Of a stretch of 64,000 bases of DNA, positions 34,846 through 47,978 are shown piece by piece. A program made the position numbers and the translations under genes. How positions within the stretch are numbered: the stretch's first letter is position 1; every line of letters starts with the position of its first letter. The notes below the pieces were generated by a model. That model saw nothing but the letters and a program-made list of their open reading frames with translations. It did no database searches and had not been told where the DNA came from. This stretch comes from Massospora cicadina (Eukaryota > Entomophthoromycota > Entomophthoromycetes > Entomophthorales > Entomophthoraceae): NCBI GenBank assembly GCA_022478985.1, contig JAKSZP010015919.1:62001-126000 (forward strand). The letters run 5' to 3'.

Positions 34846-36739
34846 ATCTTTTAATCTAGGTAAGCGGATCTGGGGAAGGACATTACTGATTTCCTAAAAA
34901 GCTCATTTAAAATAAAAACAAAAATAACAAACTGAAACGCCAAAATTGAGAATTCTAAAAAATGAAAGGTTACAACCAAGCAGCCAAGAAAGTGAATAGC
35001 CACTTATCTGTCCCTGTTATAGGGGAGGAATTGAGGAGCTCATCCTTAGTTGCATCTTCCTCAGAGCTGAGAAAAATTCATTCCAAGGTTGAAAGAAAGA
35101 GCGTAGGGTCATCAGCTGTGTGAAGTTTGATGTTTCCTAAGGGTTAATATTGAGAAATAGCTGTGTATGAATAATACCGCCAACCTTAATTGCAAGTGCT
35201 TTTTTGGATTTGATGTGGGTACTAAGGAGCTTGTTAAAAGTGGAAATATTTATGTGGGTAATCTTTGATTTAAATTCTTTGCTAGAACTGCAAAGTTCTC
35301 AATGGTTTCTTGGCATTTTTGTTCATATTTAGGAGATCATACTTACACATAGGAGCTAGAAAGAGGGATAACAAGCGGAGATATACCTGCTGAAAGAATC
35401 ACCACCAACTTTGTGACAGCTTTACAGAGGTGATGGCAGTCAGGTGAGGCAGCTGCTACAAAAGTGAGCTGATGATCACTATAGAATAGAGCTGTGTTTG
35501 TCTATGGGGATAGAAACAAGGATGAATTGGGAATTGCATTTGACGTAATAAAATCGTTCAAATTGATATTACATCGTTCAATATAATCTACACAAACATA
35601 AATATCAGCCTATAAGCCCTAAGGATTTTGGTTTAACTAGATTGGGCCATTGGCATAAGATTAAGCCTTATATGGTGAATGTAAGAAATCCTAAGACTAA
35701 GCCTTAATACAAGCTGCTTTCTGATTGGCTAGGATAGGTGCAGTTTTGGGATGAGGATGGGCCTATTTGGCTGATATGAGAACCGCTTCAGTGAAAAGCT
35801 TGGGATAGAGGTTAGAGTTGTAACTCAGACAGAAAAATCGAAGGGTCAGTGGACAATTTGTTTTGTGAGAAGTTGGGTGTGGAGCCCACAGAGGCCGCAA
35901 AGGATGACCATTTGCATTTCATGTAATATAATACAAAACAGGATGGACAGATTGTCCACCCACCCTCCACGTGGGCCTAAAAATGGATGGTTAGGGCATA
36001 AAGGATGACAGCGCAAAGGGGAATCAACAGGGAATTTTTAATAGAGTTTTGCATATCATGGCAATGTCAAAAGTCCTTCTAGACGAGTGCCCCCATTTTG
36101 GACCACAAACTGTAGGATAAGGTGGAGATGTAGGCTGCCAGACAAACTATCAGCTCCTTGTGAAGCGAGACAAGGAAGGTGGGTGGGTAAACTAGTACTG
36201 ATCATCATGATGGTGTCCACTGGTAGCCAGGCTCATTTTTTGGGATAGGGGTGCCCTAGGATACCAGGGGCACAATCACAGCAATGTCAGCATTGTCTTT
36301 ACCAGTGAAACAAACAAAGGACCTTTTATAGGGGCGGAAGTAAATGAATCTGGCAGATTTCAAATACACCTGAGCTAATATAAATATCTACTTTTCTGTA
36401 TATTGGAACAATTTTTCATAACGACCTGAGGGAAAAATTTCATGTTGCTCCAAGGGAACCCAGGGTGTTTTGAGGCACTGCTTGGGAAAAACCAAGTTGG
36501 TATTCAATATCTTAGTAAGGAACGAATGGTCCCAAGGAAGTGAGAGTAAAGGATAGCACAATACAAAAACGGTTTTCCACTAAGCTCAAACTCCAAAGAT
36601 TGTCACTTACCCACAGTGGAGCAGCCATAAGGGATCCAAGGACATTAGGGTTGGTCTGGGTGATGTAAGTTTGTGTTGTTAAGTGTAATTTACTGTTTAA
36701 ATTTTTTTCTGGGAAGTTATGTCAAGTGTTTACATAATT
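34846..36739 (-). mobile_element. Half-LINE copy 4, about 1894 bp, decayed
   Basis: Found by alignment with copies 1 to 3. The 5' end has CCAAGGACAT around 36642-36651 (start codon region, as in copy 1). The middle has CCACAAACTG (about 36102) and GGGGCGGAAGT (about 36342), both present in copies 1 or 2. The 3' end has ATGTCCTTCCCCAGATCCGC on the minus strand near 34883-34864. Flanking 14-mers AATTTCATTTATAT (34832-34845) and AATTTCATGCATAT (36740-36753) agree in 12 of 14 bases. Its length agrees with the other copies. The protein no longer has long open frames. Confidence 0.75.
35908..35949 (-). pseudogene. Degenerate CCHC knuckle of half-LINE copy 4
   Basis: Minus strand reads CPSCFVLYYMKCKW in the knuckle position: the two leading Cys remain, His is Tyr and the last Cys is Trp. 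The surrounding DNA aligns closely with the knuckle region of copy 3 (55977-56008). Confidence 0.7.
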
Positions 36740-37591
36740 AATTTCATGCATATTAATTTCAAGAACTATGAAACAATTGACAATTGTGAAAATACATCCT
36801 ACTGAGAAGCTTAGGTCCTATTTGAAGCTAAGAAGATGGTCAATTTCAATACTAAAATTGCGTTACAACATGAAGTGCAACCTTATCTAAACTTGATGAA
36901 AAGCATATTACTATGTAACAGTGCATAATTTTGCAACATTAAATAGGATAATAATTAGCCTATGTTCTTGAGTTTTATGCCACTTAACACTGGTGCGTAC
37001 ACTAGATTTGTAGAAACTTCAAAGAACCAATCACTAAACGCAGAAATAATTTTCAGCAACAATGTTATAGAAAAGGAGCAATCAATTACCAAAAATAAAT
37101 AGGCAATGCGCTCAATGTTTAAAATTTCTTTGCTACAATTGCAATTAAAATGACAAAATGGTTCAAAGCGCACCTAACACACTTTTTTATAGTGCCTTCA
37201 ACTATTTCTTAAAAGGATGTAAAATAGAATGAACAATATAAAGGGATGCTATAATGTATTGGAAGCAACAATACCACCAGATTGGAATTAAGGTACAGGC
37301 AATGTGATCTTGTTAATCAATACAAAGCTTGTAAAATTTGACCAATTTTAAGTAAATAGTGTAATTAAAGTGATGCTCATGTGGTGACTTACTCCCAGAA
37401 AAAGCAAAAGATCAAAAAATACATTCCAAGGGTTGAGAGGATCTATTATACACTAAGTCTGAAAGATATATCATAGAAATTCCCATAAATATGCTCACTA
37501 CTGATTTTCTTAGCATTAAAAATCCTCTGAACCTTATTCTTAATCCTTTATATTAAATCTAGTAATCTGAACTCTACGCAATTTAAAAAAG

Positions 37592-37647
37592 AAAAAAAGC
37601 ATACAATAAGCAAAAAAAGAATATAATAAGCAAAAAAATAATACAAA
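37592..37647. repeat. 20-bp tandem repeat, about three units
   Basis: Units of the form AAAAAAAGMATAYAATAAGC repeat nearly three times. Low complexity, noncoding. Confidence 0.7.
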
Positions 37648-38771
37648 GAAGATTAAGTAAATATATGCTATGAGAAAAACATTTTCTTAAGAAACAAATA
37701 GCAATATATATATATATAATCACTTGATGACATCTGAGGCATTAGGCGCTTTTTTGTGTGTGTCTAATAAACTCTTCTTTGAGAGAGGAAGGCATTAAGT
37801 TTATGCTGTTTAATGATAGATAGTTCCTAGTCAAATCCATTATGGAAGTTTAATTTTGAGGAGTGACTAAGAACCTTGGTGTGGGTGCAACTTATTCAGG
37901 CTCAGATATAGTTAAAAAAGGCGATTATGTATGTTTTCTGAAAATGGGAGCATTATTAAACAATTTAGCATTTTATACTTTAAGAGAGAAAAATCAGATT
38001 TATCATTAAATAATGAATAGAACTACCATGTTTATAAAATAGAAATTATCTTTTACTGACATGCCCTGACATTTTTATTATGTAAAAGAGTCAACCTTAC
38101 ACCTAAAATCTAGCCAAAGAGGAGTGTTAGATTTTGATGGTTGACTTTAAAATAAACCCTTTGAGAGAAAACATCAATGCTAATAGATTAATCCCATTGA
38201 TGTACCTTTGTGTTTTCTAATTTATCTGCATAATTTAAATTCATTGCAAAACCACCTCAACTGTATTTAAATCGTCCTGATTATCATAGCTAATAGTAGC
38301 TAGGATATAATTACATAATGGCTGATTATGGGTCCACTTGGGTGCAAAGTGGTCTCACAGCATTAACTAAATTGCACCTCCTAAATTAGTGCACTAATCT
38401 TAATGCACTAAGGCGGAACATTGGGTTTGATTAATGAAATCAATTTATTAAGCACTTAAACATAGACATCCCAAAAAAGAGTGAACTTAGTGCTATTGAG
38501 AGGCCTGCCAACGTCCTGATTAGGGGTGCATCATCTTTTATGGTTATATATTTTATTATCCCCATTTATTGTTATTTGTCAAGTTATGATGTAGCTCTAA
38601 TCAGGAAGATTTTGATGTTGAGTTTACAACCCAAAATTGTCTCAACTATAAAATTAAAATTGCCTTCAATCAGGCTGAAACAATTGTTATTTTTAGTCAT
38701 TTCATGGGAGATTTGAATTGGGGTTTTTTCATAATTATTGCCATGACCAGCAGAGGATTGGCATAATATGA

Positions 38772-38798
38772 ATGAACTCATCTAATAGATGAGTTCAT
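38772..38798. repeat. Perfect 12-bp inverted repeat (hairpin)
   Basis: ATGAACTCATCT, loop AAT, AGATGAGTTCAT. All 12 pairs are perfect in otherwise decayed DNA. Confidence 0.85.
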
Positions 38799-40229
38799 CC
38801 AGGAGATCCCTGAGAGGTATATAATATCAGTGCCTGGCCAAATAATAAATTATTATCATTACCATTTAAGTATTGATCATTGATAAATATTGTCCCTTAG
38901 TTTATTAAATATTGGTTTCATCTGTTGTCTGTTTGATATTTGTATCCATTGCCTTTACATCTATATTAGATAGTTTTGTGCATTTATACTTCCCAAAGAG
39001 AAGTACATAGTTACCTGGTGGAGAAGTAGTCCCAATTATAGAGGAATAATTTCCTAATTTTGTATGAAGACAAAAGTTCTTGTTATTGTTGTTGTTAGTA
39101 GACTTAAGAACGGTGAGCATATTAGAGTTACTTGGCTATTATTGAGGATTATCAGAGAATCTACTTCCCAATTATGAGCAGGAGTGTCATTCGAAAAGCA
39201 AGTTTATATCCTCAAATTCATTGTTAAGTTATTTTAGCTTGCACCATTGAGTTGAAAACTTAACAAGGAGGAAGCATTAAATAAATTGTTTTTAACAAAG
39301 ACTAATATTCCGTATATAAGCTGAAAACTAAGGATCTGCGCCTACATAATATGTGACAAATGACATAATATAACTAATCAGTTATTTTATAAGTTCATCC
39401 AAACTACAAGAAAAGGTGGTGAAGCATGACTTTGTATTTAGCTTAATAACAAAACAATGATTCACCAATAGGGGTTTTGTAATTTGATCTGATCACTATC
39501 TTGACAAATTAATTTTTACTGAATTATTCTGTTGGACTAATTTTTAAAAGAGGTTTTGATTAACATTGCTTTTAACCAAGGTTAGTCCAGCGTGTTTCTA
39601 TCCATTGCTTTAACCTATTTATATTTAACACCATTGCTAATTAAAGGTTTTTTAGTGTTAAAAACAATATATTGCACACCCTGCCAGCGCAAAACCCTGA
39701 TTCATCAATTATATTGATTTACTTTAAACTAGTGGCTGCAATATCCAAACATTTTTATATCTATATAATTCTCTGACCAATACATTACTGAAAATACATC
39801 AACTCAAATAAGTTTTTTTACTTATTTTATCCCACATCATAAATTTATTGTTATCTTCTTTAATACTATGCATTATATCCAGAAGATATATATGAAAGCC
39901 CAATATGACTAAATAGAAGTTTCGTGTTCAAGTATCTGGTATCAACAGGAACCTGAGTTTACTAGTTTAAAATAAGGGAGTAGATTTAGAAGAAGATTTA
40001 TGGGTTATAGTTGGTTGTTTTTGAAGCCAAAATGACTAAGAAAAACATTTCTTCAAGTCCTTCCACCATTGTGGTACTAGATACTGCAGTGTGCATCCTT
40101 TATCTATCAAAAACCTACTAGGAATAAGGTCATTTTTATTCCCCTTTTTTTCTTAGGGTGCTGTCTCATACTGAATACCTGTTTCCTCAGTTGCAATGTA
40201 GTTGTGCTAATTGCTGTTGATGCATCAGC

Positions 40230-40890
40230 ACTGATTACAACAGGGGGCCTCTTGGTTAAATCAAAAATCAGACTTTAGTTTTATTGGGTTACAAATTATA
40301 AATCAATATCAACTGACTGGCTTTAAATTCATGGGAGCAGTACTACCATATAAGAGATTGGTGGTTTAGACTTTCCTGACATCTATTAAGGTGAGGTGAT
40401 GATCTAGAATAACTTCTTCAAAGATAAATTATCCACAGAGATGGAGCTGGGTCTACTGCAGAAGCCTTTTATTCAGAACAATGCCTCAGAAATCCACCTC
40501 ACAAGATACTGGTTTAGTGGTTGTTCAAGGAAAAAGATTTAGGGTGAAGCTAAGTTAGCATCAGAAAGTAATTTACTTAAAGTACTAGAAATTTGCAGAG
40601 AAGGACAGTTAAGGTTTAATTAGATTAAAAGAGGTAGTTTAAATAGCCTTTAAAGATCAAAATTTTTGACTTTTACATCTAAGACAATATTAAAATGATC
40701 AGGTAGATCATAGAGCTGTTAGCCATAGTAGCTGTAGTGTTGAGAATAATACAACATATAGTTTTTAATTTTCAATTTTCAAAAACTCTTTCTGTCAGTT
40801 TATTGTCTTCACACAATAGACAAAAATTCCAATTTTTATATTTCTAATAAAGAACCTGTCACTTGCAGTAGTAAGATCTTCTTTTAAAGT
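40230..40890. repeat. Dispersed AT-rich repeat, copy 2
   Basis: Partner of 32640-33330; CTTTCTGTCAGTTTATTGTC and CACTTGCAGTAGTAAGATC are the clearest shared parts. Confidence 0.5.
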
Positions 40891-42131
40891 CTTGAAGCCT
40901 CCATGCATGCTATCAAGAATAAAAATAAGCTTTGAAAAGACGGATGTATCAATGGTATCTACCTTCAAACTCACATTGGAGAATTAAAACAAATATTTAA
41001 AACATTAAATGACTGCGTCAATATAGTTGTATACGTCTTAATAAACTTTATTAGAAATTTAAGATGACAATTATGTTACCCCCCATTGTCTTTGACTAGA
41101 ATGGAGCAAGAAACATGCCTCTCTTACGCTTTAAATAAAAAATAACGCTTGCATAATGAGTATAGACTAAATTTTTAAAATAAGGGACAAGCCTTACTAA
41201 GCATCACCTTATAATGTGACAAATCACATGCCAATTTAACCATTTTTCTTTTATTTTAAGCCCATACTTTGATAAAAAAAAGATAATATTTTAGGTGGAT
41301 GCACTTGAAACCATCATTGTTGGACTGCTGAGTGATCCACATTTGGACCTATAAATAAGATCTATAATTCATGCCTTCATATCTATACTTTACATAAAAC
41401 TGGACCTACTTGACATAGTGGACTTATTCAAATTTATAAGTAGAATAAAATAGAAATATGGACTTAAGCGTCTCAAAATCTAATTATTATTATATGGACT
41501 TCTTATACCATTTTCAAATATATACTGCTTTTAGTTACCAGGAGATAAAAGGTAAGAAGGTTTAGAGATGAGTATTTTTATATCAACAACTTATATCTGA
41601 CAATGGGTATTTTTAGCACTTAAACTAAATTGCACAATTAGCAAAAATAAACCTTTTAATAATACATATATGTTATACTGGTAATTCAGATGATAATTTT
41701 GAAGACTATGAGGAAGTTAAAGAAGATGTGAAAGTTATAGTAGAAGAATTTTAGAAGACATCAAAGCTTGGTAAATAACGCTGCTTGAAAAGAGTAAAAA
41801 TGGATTTCTTGATAAACAGGAACTTGCTGTTTTATTGATCCTAGCTTTAAAAGTGATACCACCCAACTATATTAATAGTAAAAATAATAAATTATGAAAG
41901 GCGCCTAAACATCACTGAAAAGCATGAGTATAGACCCACCGTTGGACTCATTATTTAGAGCTCTGCTGTTAAACATTGCTAAGAATAAAATGTTTGGCTT
42001 AGCCATAAAATATCCTTAGCACCTGAACTTAGACCAACAAAATAGTACAAAGCCATAAAAAAACCATACAAGGCTATAAGTTTGAACCACTTTCTTAGAA
42101 AAAGATTTTACCTCAGATGAGCTCAGTAGAA

Positions 42132-42882
42132 CTTCATGTTGGACTCATGGCTATGTTTAGGCTCGCTGGTGCTAATTTACCCCAGAGTTACCAATATTGT
42201 AAAAGAAAATTAATTTCTACTGCTAAGATATTAAAGGTGAGATTTGATCACCTCTAGATGTAAAGAAAATATGAGGAATTAACAACCAGAAAGTTAGGGT
42301 GTAAAAGCTTTTAATAAAAGCTGTCAGGATAATAAAAAGGAACCATCTTGATATCTGATTGGTCAGTACTAAAGCTTTATAAAGGGTTGAAAGAAATCCA
42401 ATGGTTAGTTTAGAATGGCTTAGTAAGGTCCAAATAAGAAAATATATAATTTTCAGCCTATCAAAGCTTGGAAACCTCACTTCACTTTGGCTAAAAAATG
42501 GATGGGAATTAATTTTTGGCAAGACATACCTGTGGGGTAACAATTTAATAAAACTTCAGCCAAGCCCTGTTAGCTAAATTTATTGCACCTTAGGGGACCT
42601 CTGCCAACCCTATAAAAGGGGTGGTCCCCATATAGGTGTTTGAAGGTAACTGGACGTGTCTGGGAGAGAAACCTTTAATGGACTCCCCAGGTTTCATCAT
42701 GTGGCCAGGGCAATTTGACAGCCCAACTTTGTGTTAATTGCCCCATTAGTATATGTAAAAGTGTTACCTCGATTTGTGGGGTTTCACTGAGAATCGGCCA
42801 GGGAATTTTGGCCAATAAATTCATTTATATCATACAAATCATCTTTATTATCATTGTAAACTTGTAAATGTCTGACACTTCC
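42132..42882 (+). repeat. Solo LTR (family T), second copy
   Basis: LTR proper is 42137-42877 (741 bp), TGTTGGACT...TGTCTGACA. It aligns with 33941-34625 at its start, TATA box, TTTGACAGCCCAACTTTGTG region and end. Flanks CTTCA and CTTCC agree in four of five bases, so this is a separate insertion. Confidence 0.8.
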
Positions 42883-44167
42883 CCATTTCAGCCCATTTTG
42901 ACCAAAAGCATTCTTTTCTTGGAGCAGTGATGGCAAATGTCTGACAATTTATACTTACTTACTATGAGTCCAAAATGCTTAGCAAGGATGATATCAGCCA
43001 TCAAGATATCTGCTAATCTGAGAAGCTTATTATAGCGTCTAACATCTCATCAGATTCTAATGTTAAATTTATATAGGGTTGGGAAATTTATAAATTTCAT
43101 GAGAGCTATCAGTATCCCCAAAATTAACTTCACAAAAATATGTAATAAAGAAATAAAATAAATTTTAAATTAGGCAAAACACTTAGGCAAATAAAATATC
43201 TTTTCATCTAGCATGAAAGTATTTCATAGCTCTTTTCTGATTAGGTACAATAAAAAAGGCAACGCATAAATTAAGTGACATTTCAATTCAAAGAAAACAC
43301 ACATGAAACATTGGTATATACCAGATTAAAATCCAAACGCCTCCATAGCCGTAACAAAGCATGTGATGTAAAAGACTAACATATGATTAAACGCACGTTC
43401 TAAGGATGATCATCAAGATCAACTCTAATTGTTAGTTTTTCTTTTTAATTAATATCAATTCAACCTAATATAATATTTATATTAATATATATTTCTTATC
43501 TACTAGCTTTTATAAACATCTAGTAACTGTATTAATTTCCATTGCCTTCTATCCACCCTCCAAAAGTATCTTCTTTTCCACAATACCAGCTGTTTTTAAT
43601 TGAAAGTTTTTCCTAATTTGTAGAGAATTAAATTCAACTACTCAACCAAACTTTCAGATTTTAGGTGGTTTCTCCCATGCTATTTCCATTTTCTTAAAAA
43701 TTTCTAATATCTAAAATACTTTTATATAATCTCATGTTAATTCTGTTGAATATTCTATGCTCTTAGTTTTTGACTCCAGATAAATACACCCCTTTCATAT
43801 TTTCAAACAACCATTTTTAGTTTATGAATTTTTTGGGCAATTGAGCGCTATATCACCGCATTCAGAGAGAGTCTCAGTTAAGTTTATTTAAAAAGTTCAA
43901 TATACTTAATGAGGGATCAGCCAATGATGGCGTGTCCCAACATATCTCCTGGCCTAATTCTCATGCCAATTGTGATATGATTCTTCCCTTCCAAACGCAA
44001 AAATATTAACGAGATCTAAAAACTTGTAAAAAGTTGCAGTGCATAATAACAGCACTGTCAACCCTAAAGCCATTCCACTTATATGAGCCAACTCTCTCGC
44101 TTGTATTGGTACTACTATAAGTTTTTTTCCTATTTTCCCAAGTTTATTAACACTTTTGCTATACCAC
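42883..44167. other. AT-rich stretch, nothing recognised
   Basis: No convincing gene. The minus frame 44250-43954 runs into half-LINE copy 2 and has no family signature. Confidence 0.5.
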
Positions 44168-44183
44168 CTAATTTTAGGTTTTC
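44168..44183. repeat. Probable target duplication of half-LINE copy 2, left
   Basis: CTAATTTTAGGTTTTC against CTAATTTTAGGGTTTCC at 46069-46085, one indel or mismatch. Confidence 0.7.
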
Positions 44184-44280
44184 TTTTAGTACCTGTGGTG
44201 CTCAACCCAAAAGGGTGAGTCACCAACATATTTATTCGCAAATGGGCCAAACAAAGGGATTATCATAAATTAAAAAATTC

Positions 44281-44322
44281 CTAATATAGCCCCTAGGTTA
44301 TCAGCCTAGGAAGCTATATTAG
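44281..44322. repeat. Long imperfect hairpin inside the 3' part of half-LINE copy 2
   Basis: Outer arms CTAATATAGC and GCTATATTAG are perfect. Inner arms CCTAGG and CCTAGG pair around the loop TTATCAG. It was not seen in copies 1, 3 or 4, so it may be a later insertion. Confidence 0.75.
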
Positions 44323-45980
44323 ATGGCGAGGAGGCTTTGAGGAAAATTTTGTCTGGCGCCCGCTTTACCTGGCAGACCATGGTGGACAGCATTGGGGTGG
44401 GAGCATAAGCAACATGATTCATAAGGAGGTATAATTGGGGGTTTTCTTCATTAATGAGGCTGGAGGTATCCATCGTCTCAACATATTGAGCAAGTTGATG
44501 CTCAGCAAAATTGATGAGAGCCAACATACAAGTAAATTACTTGATGCGCCGTTGGGTTTGGGGATAATTGGGTTCAAAAAGAGAAGCTATTTCTGCATCA
44601 ATGCAAGCGCAGCTCTCACTGAAAGCAAGCTCCTCAATTTCATACTTTATATCTTCCTCAAAATCATGAGGAAAAGTGGGGATAGGAATACCCTTGACAA
44701 GGGGCTCCATTGCCCCATGGAGTTGCTGGTGGAGGAGGGTGTTGGCTGAGGCAGCTGAAGCTGCAACTGCCATATTGTGATATTTTTATAAACGGGAAAC
44801 CTGTTTTTTGGATTAAAATGGTGGGAACACAATTTGGGAGGGTCAACAAAGAACTCCTCTGAAGCAAAATCATGTTTCATGTGGCACAGCCATCCATCAT
44901 CCTCAATCCATTCAAGAGCCTCGAATAACTTGGATTTGACCAGCTCTGGGCCACTAAAGGAATTGGAGCTGTGGCTGGAGCTTATTGGCCGCGTGCTGTC
45001 AATCATGGCAGCTAAGCTGACACTGGTTCAGCCATCAACTCAGGATTCCATAATCCAGTCAAATTTTCAAAATTTTTAAATCTTTTTAAATTTTGGTTGG
45101 CTGCTGCTTTCAAAGCAGCACCAGAATTCCCTGACGTTGGGGGTGGGAGGATTGAGCCCCATTCAAAAATTGGGGTGAGGCAGCCACCGCAGCTCCTGAG
45201 CCCTGAGTGATAGATGTGGAAGAAGCGGCAACTATGGGGCACTTGCACTTCAAGTGGTCAAGCTCAAAGCACAAGGGGCAAATGGTGCAGCCGTTTTTGA
45301 CATGCGCCCAGAATGGGTGATCAGTGGTGGATCTGATCACAGTGTGGGGGGTAATTGTGAGGTGAGAGTTGTGTTGAAATGGGTGGGTCGTTGCAAATGT
45401 GCGAGGCCATGCCAACTGATCCGCCCCATTGGGAACCACAAACTGCAACATGGGTTCTGCACTGTAAATGGCCAAACCCTCCATAAGCTTGTGGTGGAGG
45501 CGTATGGGGGAAAGGAAAGAGGGCAACCTGGAGAACATGAACACAAAAGTGGCCTCATCCTGGAGCCAGGTGTGAATGGTGGGGAGCAGAATTTTTTTAT
45601 AAATCAATTGCAGCTTAGCTGCTGCTGCTGCATTGGCTTCTGAGCAAAGTGAAGGTCAAAGTACCCCTTTCAGGGGGAAGTCAATAAAGCCAGTGGGTTT
45701 GAAAACTGCTGTGGCCATCTTGATGATGGCTGCGCTTGCATATGGGAAAAGATTATCATATTCAACCCAGAGGCTGAAATGCAAATTGCTCCATGGGAGC
45801 ACCGCCTGGGAGCTTGTGAGGTGGTGGGCCAAGTCCTGAGGTGGTACATATCACCCAGTAGTGTTGACAGCTATCAGAGCCAGCCCAGGCATGCTTTGGC
45901 GGTGGCCAAAATATGACAGATGGCGGCACACCACCACCCCAAGCCATCACAGCAGGCGTCAATTGCATTGATATTGGTAA
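44306..45980 (-). pseudogene. ORF1-like protein with CCHC knuckle (half-LINE copy 2)
   Basis: N-terminus near 45960 reads TPAVMAWGGGVPPSVIFWPP, matching copy 1 TPVWGSGAPPPSIFFP. A 165-residue open frame (45607-45110) has VFMFSRLPSFLSPIRLHHKL, the counterpart of copy 1 VVSFANLPSHLPPQVLYDQL. It also carries a complete CCHC knuckle, CPLCFELDHLKCKC at 45239-45280. The C-terminal part runs through 45006-44647 and 44527-44306. The conserved knuckle and parallel domain order suggest an RNA-binding ORF1p. Frameshifts separate the pieces. Confidence 0.7.
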
Positions 45981-46068
45981 GTTTTGGCTCAATCGAGCGG
46001 TTGTTTTTGTATTTCTTTTAAAAAATCTGAATTTTGCTTCAATTTGAGTATCAAACAAAAATAAAGAT

Positions 46069-46085
46069 CTAATTTTAGGGTTTCC
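46069..46085. repeat. Probable target duplication of half-LINE copy 2, right
   Basis: Partner of 44168-44183. Confidence 0.7.
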
Positions 46086-47019
46086 ATTTTTTCAAATATA
46101 TTTACATCATGGCGTGCATTGTAGTCAGCATGCCTCACTAAGAAGGTTTTAAATCATTAGAATTAGGGCTTTGGGTCTTCTTACTATTTTTTATGGTTCC
46201 TTAGACTTTTCCTTGAGAACTGAGAATCAACCTAAAGCAAACTTAAGCTTTACTGTAACTCAAATGATTAACTAGTCCATTTTTTGTTTCTTCTGTTACA
46301 GTTTAGAAAACACCCTGTGTCACTCTTCCTGTCCATAAGAATATTCCTCACTTGTGTTGGTTTGTTTTATAGCCTGCATGTCCCCTCATGTGGTTTCCTC
46401 AGTCATCTAATACAAATACTGCTCATCGTTTGCTAATTTTGATCATAAACTAGGTCTTTTTCTGGTTCCAGACCAAGGACTACATTTGCATTAAGCTTTT
46501 ATTCTAGGATAGATTACAGGGTGTTGGTATATCCCCCAAATAGTTTAATCTGGCCACTTGTACAGCACCTTGGACTCTCCATGATGAGATTTTGCCTAGT
46601 GATTTGGGTCTCTTGCCAAATTATGGGGCTTCTGACCTTATATCCAAATTAAAATACTATTTTTACATTTCAACCTCTTATCAAACTTTCCAACCCATGT
46701 TATTTTAACCATACTTTCCAAGGTGTCCACAGCATGCGCAGACCATCCATTTTCTCACTGGTTTTACAAGATAGTTATCACTAAAGTGGTTCACTTGCTT
46801 AAGGTTGCTGATTGAAAGGGTAAAGTCACTTGCATTATATAGTTTAAATTTCACAGGGTGAACCACTGATCCATTCACTGAGTTTTGCTTCTAGGTATTT
46901 GGGACTCTTACTAATGGTCTCAAGTGCATCCAACCATGTTAAAGCATTAAAATAAACTAGATGATAATTGTTCATAAACATTCATAAGCTCTAAACTCTC
47001 TTTCTGCTTAGCATAAGTT
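46086..47019. other. Intergenic stretch, nothing recognised
   Basis: About 930 bp with no open frame of note and no repeat partner seen in the window. Confidence 0.5.
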
Positions 47020-47031
47020 AGGTAAATTATA
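47020..47031. repeat. Target duplication of half-LINE copy 3, left
   Basis: AGGTAAATTATA, exact match to 57109-57120, ten kilobases away across the nested chromovirus. Confidence 0.75.
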
Positions 47032-47082
47032 TGAAAAAAAGAAAATAACTCTCAATCACCCGATGAAATTTTGCTTAGATAT

Positions 47083-47978
47083 TGTCAAGAGAGAGTCTGT
47101 AACTCTCTCGTTCACAGAAAGGTGATGTGGGATGAAAACTCATACTGCTAGGGAACTAGCCATTAGAATGGGAAATAAGGCACCTCGAATGGTACTTGTG
47201 CAAATGGGACACAAGGCGAGGGTGCAGAGCGCGGCATGTAGTACCAGGTAAGCGAGAAACAGCACAGCTTAAGTGGACTCCAGAGGGGAGTCCATAATCA
47301 AGTGTAACTCGGTGCCAGTAGGCTTGGGTGCCTCAATATGGAGGGGACCTGAGCGGCCCAAGGGAGCACTTGGGATTTTGGTAAATTGTGATAGGAGGTA
47401 GTGGCCCACATAGTTGGAGACCTCCTTGAAGAGGCCCGCTACCAAGTTCGCCCAAAGAACCATAAGTAAAACGTAAAGTAATGGATAAATTTATTTAAAA
47501 AAGTTTACCAACGAGGAATGTTGGTTGCAAAAAATGTATTTAAAGTGGGATGGGGGAATTAGAGTTTTGCGGAAGTGTGCTCAAGCCTTGATGTTCCAAT
47601 AAACAAACGCTTCCATCTGTTTTTGTAAAATACATCAAAAGTGCCTTCACTCGAGTGATTAAAGCTGTGTTTTTACCCAAGCTCAAGATTTCATAACTTG
47701 AATGGGATTTGAACCCTCATTCTCCAATTAACTGAATCAAACCATCTTCATTCATTATATAGATTGTTTGCTTGAATGCATGGACGGAGATAAGGGGATG
47801 GGCGTTTTCCACCCCATTAGTACCAACCTGACATGCTTTGCTTACACCCAGCGTTGGTCTAAGGTGTGTTTCAGGTCAGGAAGGGCATGAAGTTTTACCT
47901 TCTGGGCCTCCTGTCACTCAGCCCTATCTTTGGCATTAGTTCCCACTATTAAGTCATCCAACCATGAAATTATCCTCT
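47083..47978 (-). repeat. 3' LTR of G3 (896 bp)
   Basis: Plus strand starts TGTCAAGAG; it aligns end to end with 54372-55270. The terminal CA is CT here. Confidence 0.9.

Larger units (their letters stand above)
36754..42131. other. AT-rich stretch, no gene
   Basis: About 5.4 kb with only short open frames. Contains a small tandem repeat (37592-37647), a TA run (about 37704-37718), a perfect hairpin (38772-38798) and a dispersed repeat (about 40230-40890). No protein motif was found on either strand. Confidence 0.5.
44184..46068 (-). mobile_element. Half-LINE copy 2, about 1885 bp
   Basis: GC-rich minus-strand block between near-identical 16-17-bp direct repeats. It carries the same ORF1-like protein as copy 1 and nothing like endonuclease or RT. 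The 3' end (CACCCTTTTGGGTTGAGCACC and then TACTAAAA) is less like the other copies. A perfect hairpin lies at 44281-44322 near this 3' end. It is in opposite orientation to copy 3, which starts about 960 bp to the right. Confidence 0.8.

Noticed and set aside
42223..42543. 106-residue hydrophobic minus-strand ORF
   Set aside because: It lies inside the U3 part of solo LTR T, antisense, and is not open in the other copy.
33941..42877. The two family T LTRs as the ends of one 8.9-kb element
   Set aside because: Each LTR has its own, different target duplication, so they are independent solo LTRs.
43954..44250. 98-residue minus-strand frame as a host gene
   Set aside because: It crosses the left target duplication of half-LINE copy 2 and has no family signature.
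44281..44322. Helitron or DNA-transposon terminus because of the hairpin
   Set aside because: No CTRR end, no partner terminus and no transposase or helicase was found; the hairpin lies inside the half-LINE copy.
47269..47463. ORF shared with 54360-54701
   Set aside because: It is inside the two G3 LTRs; the copies differ by stops and are explained by LTR identity.
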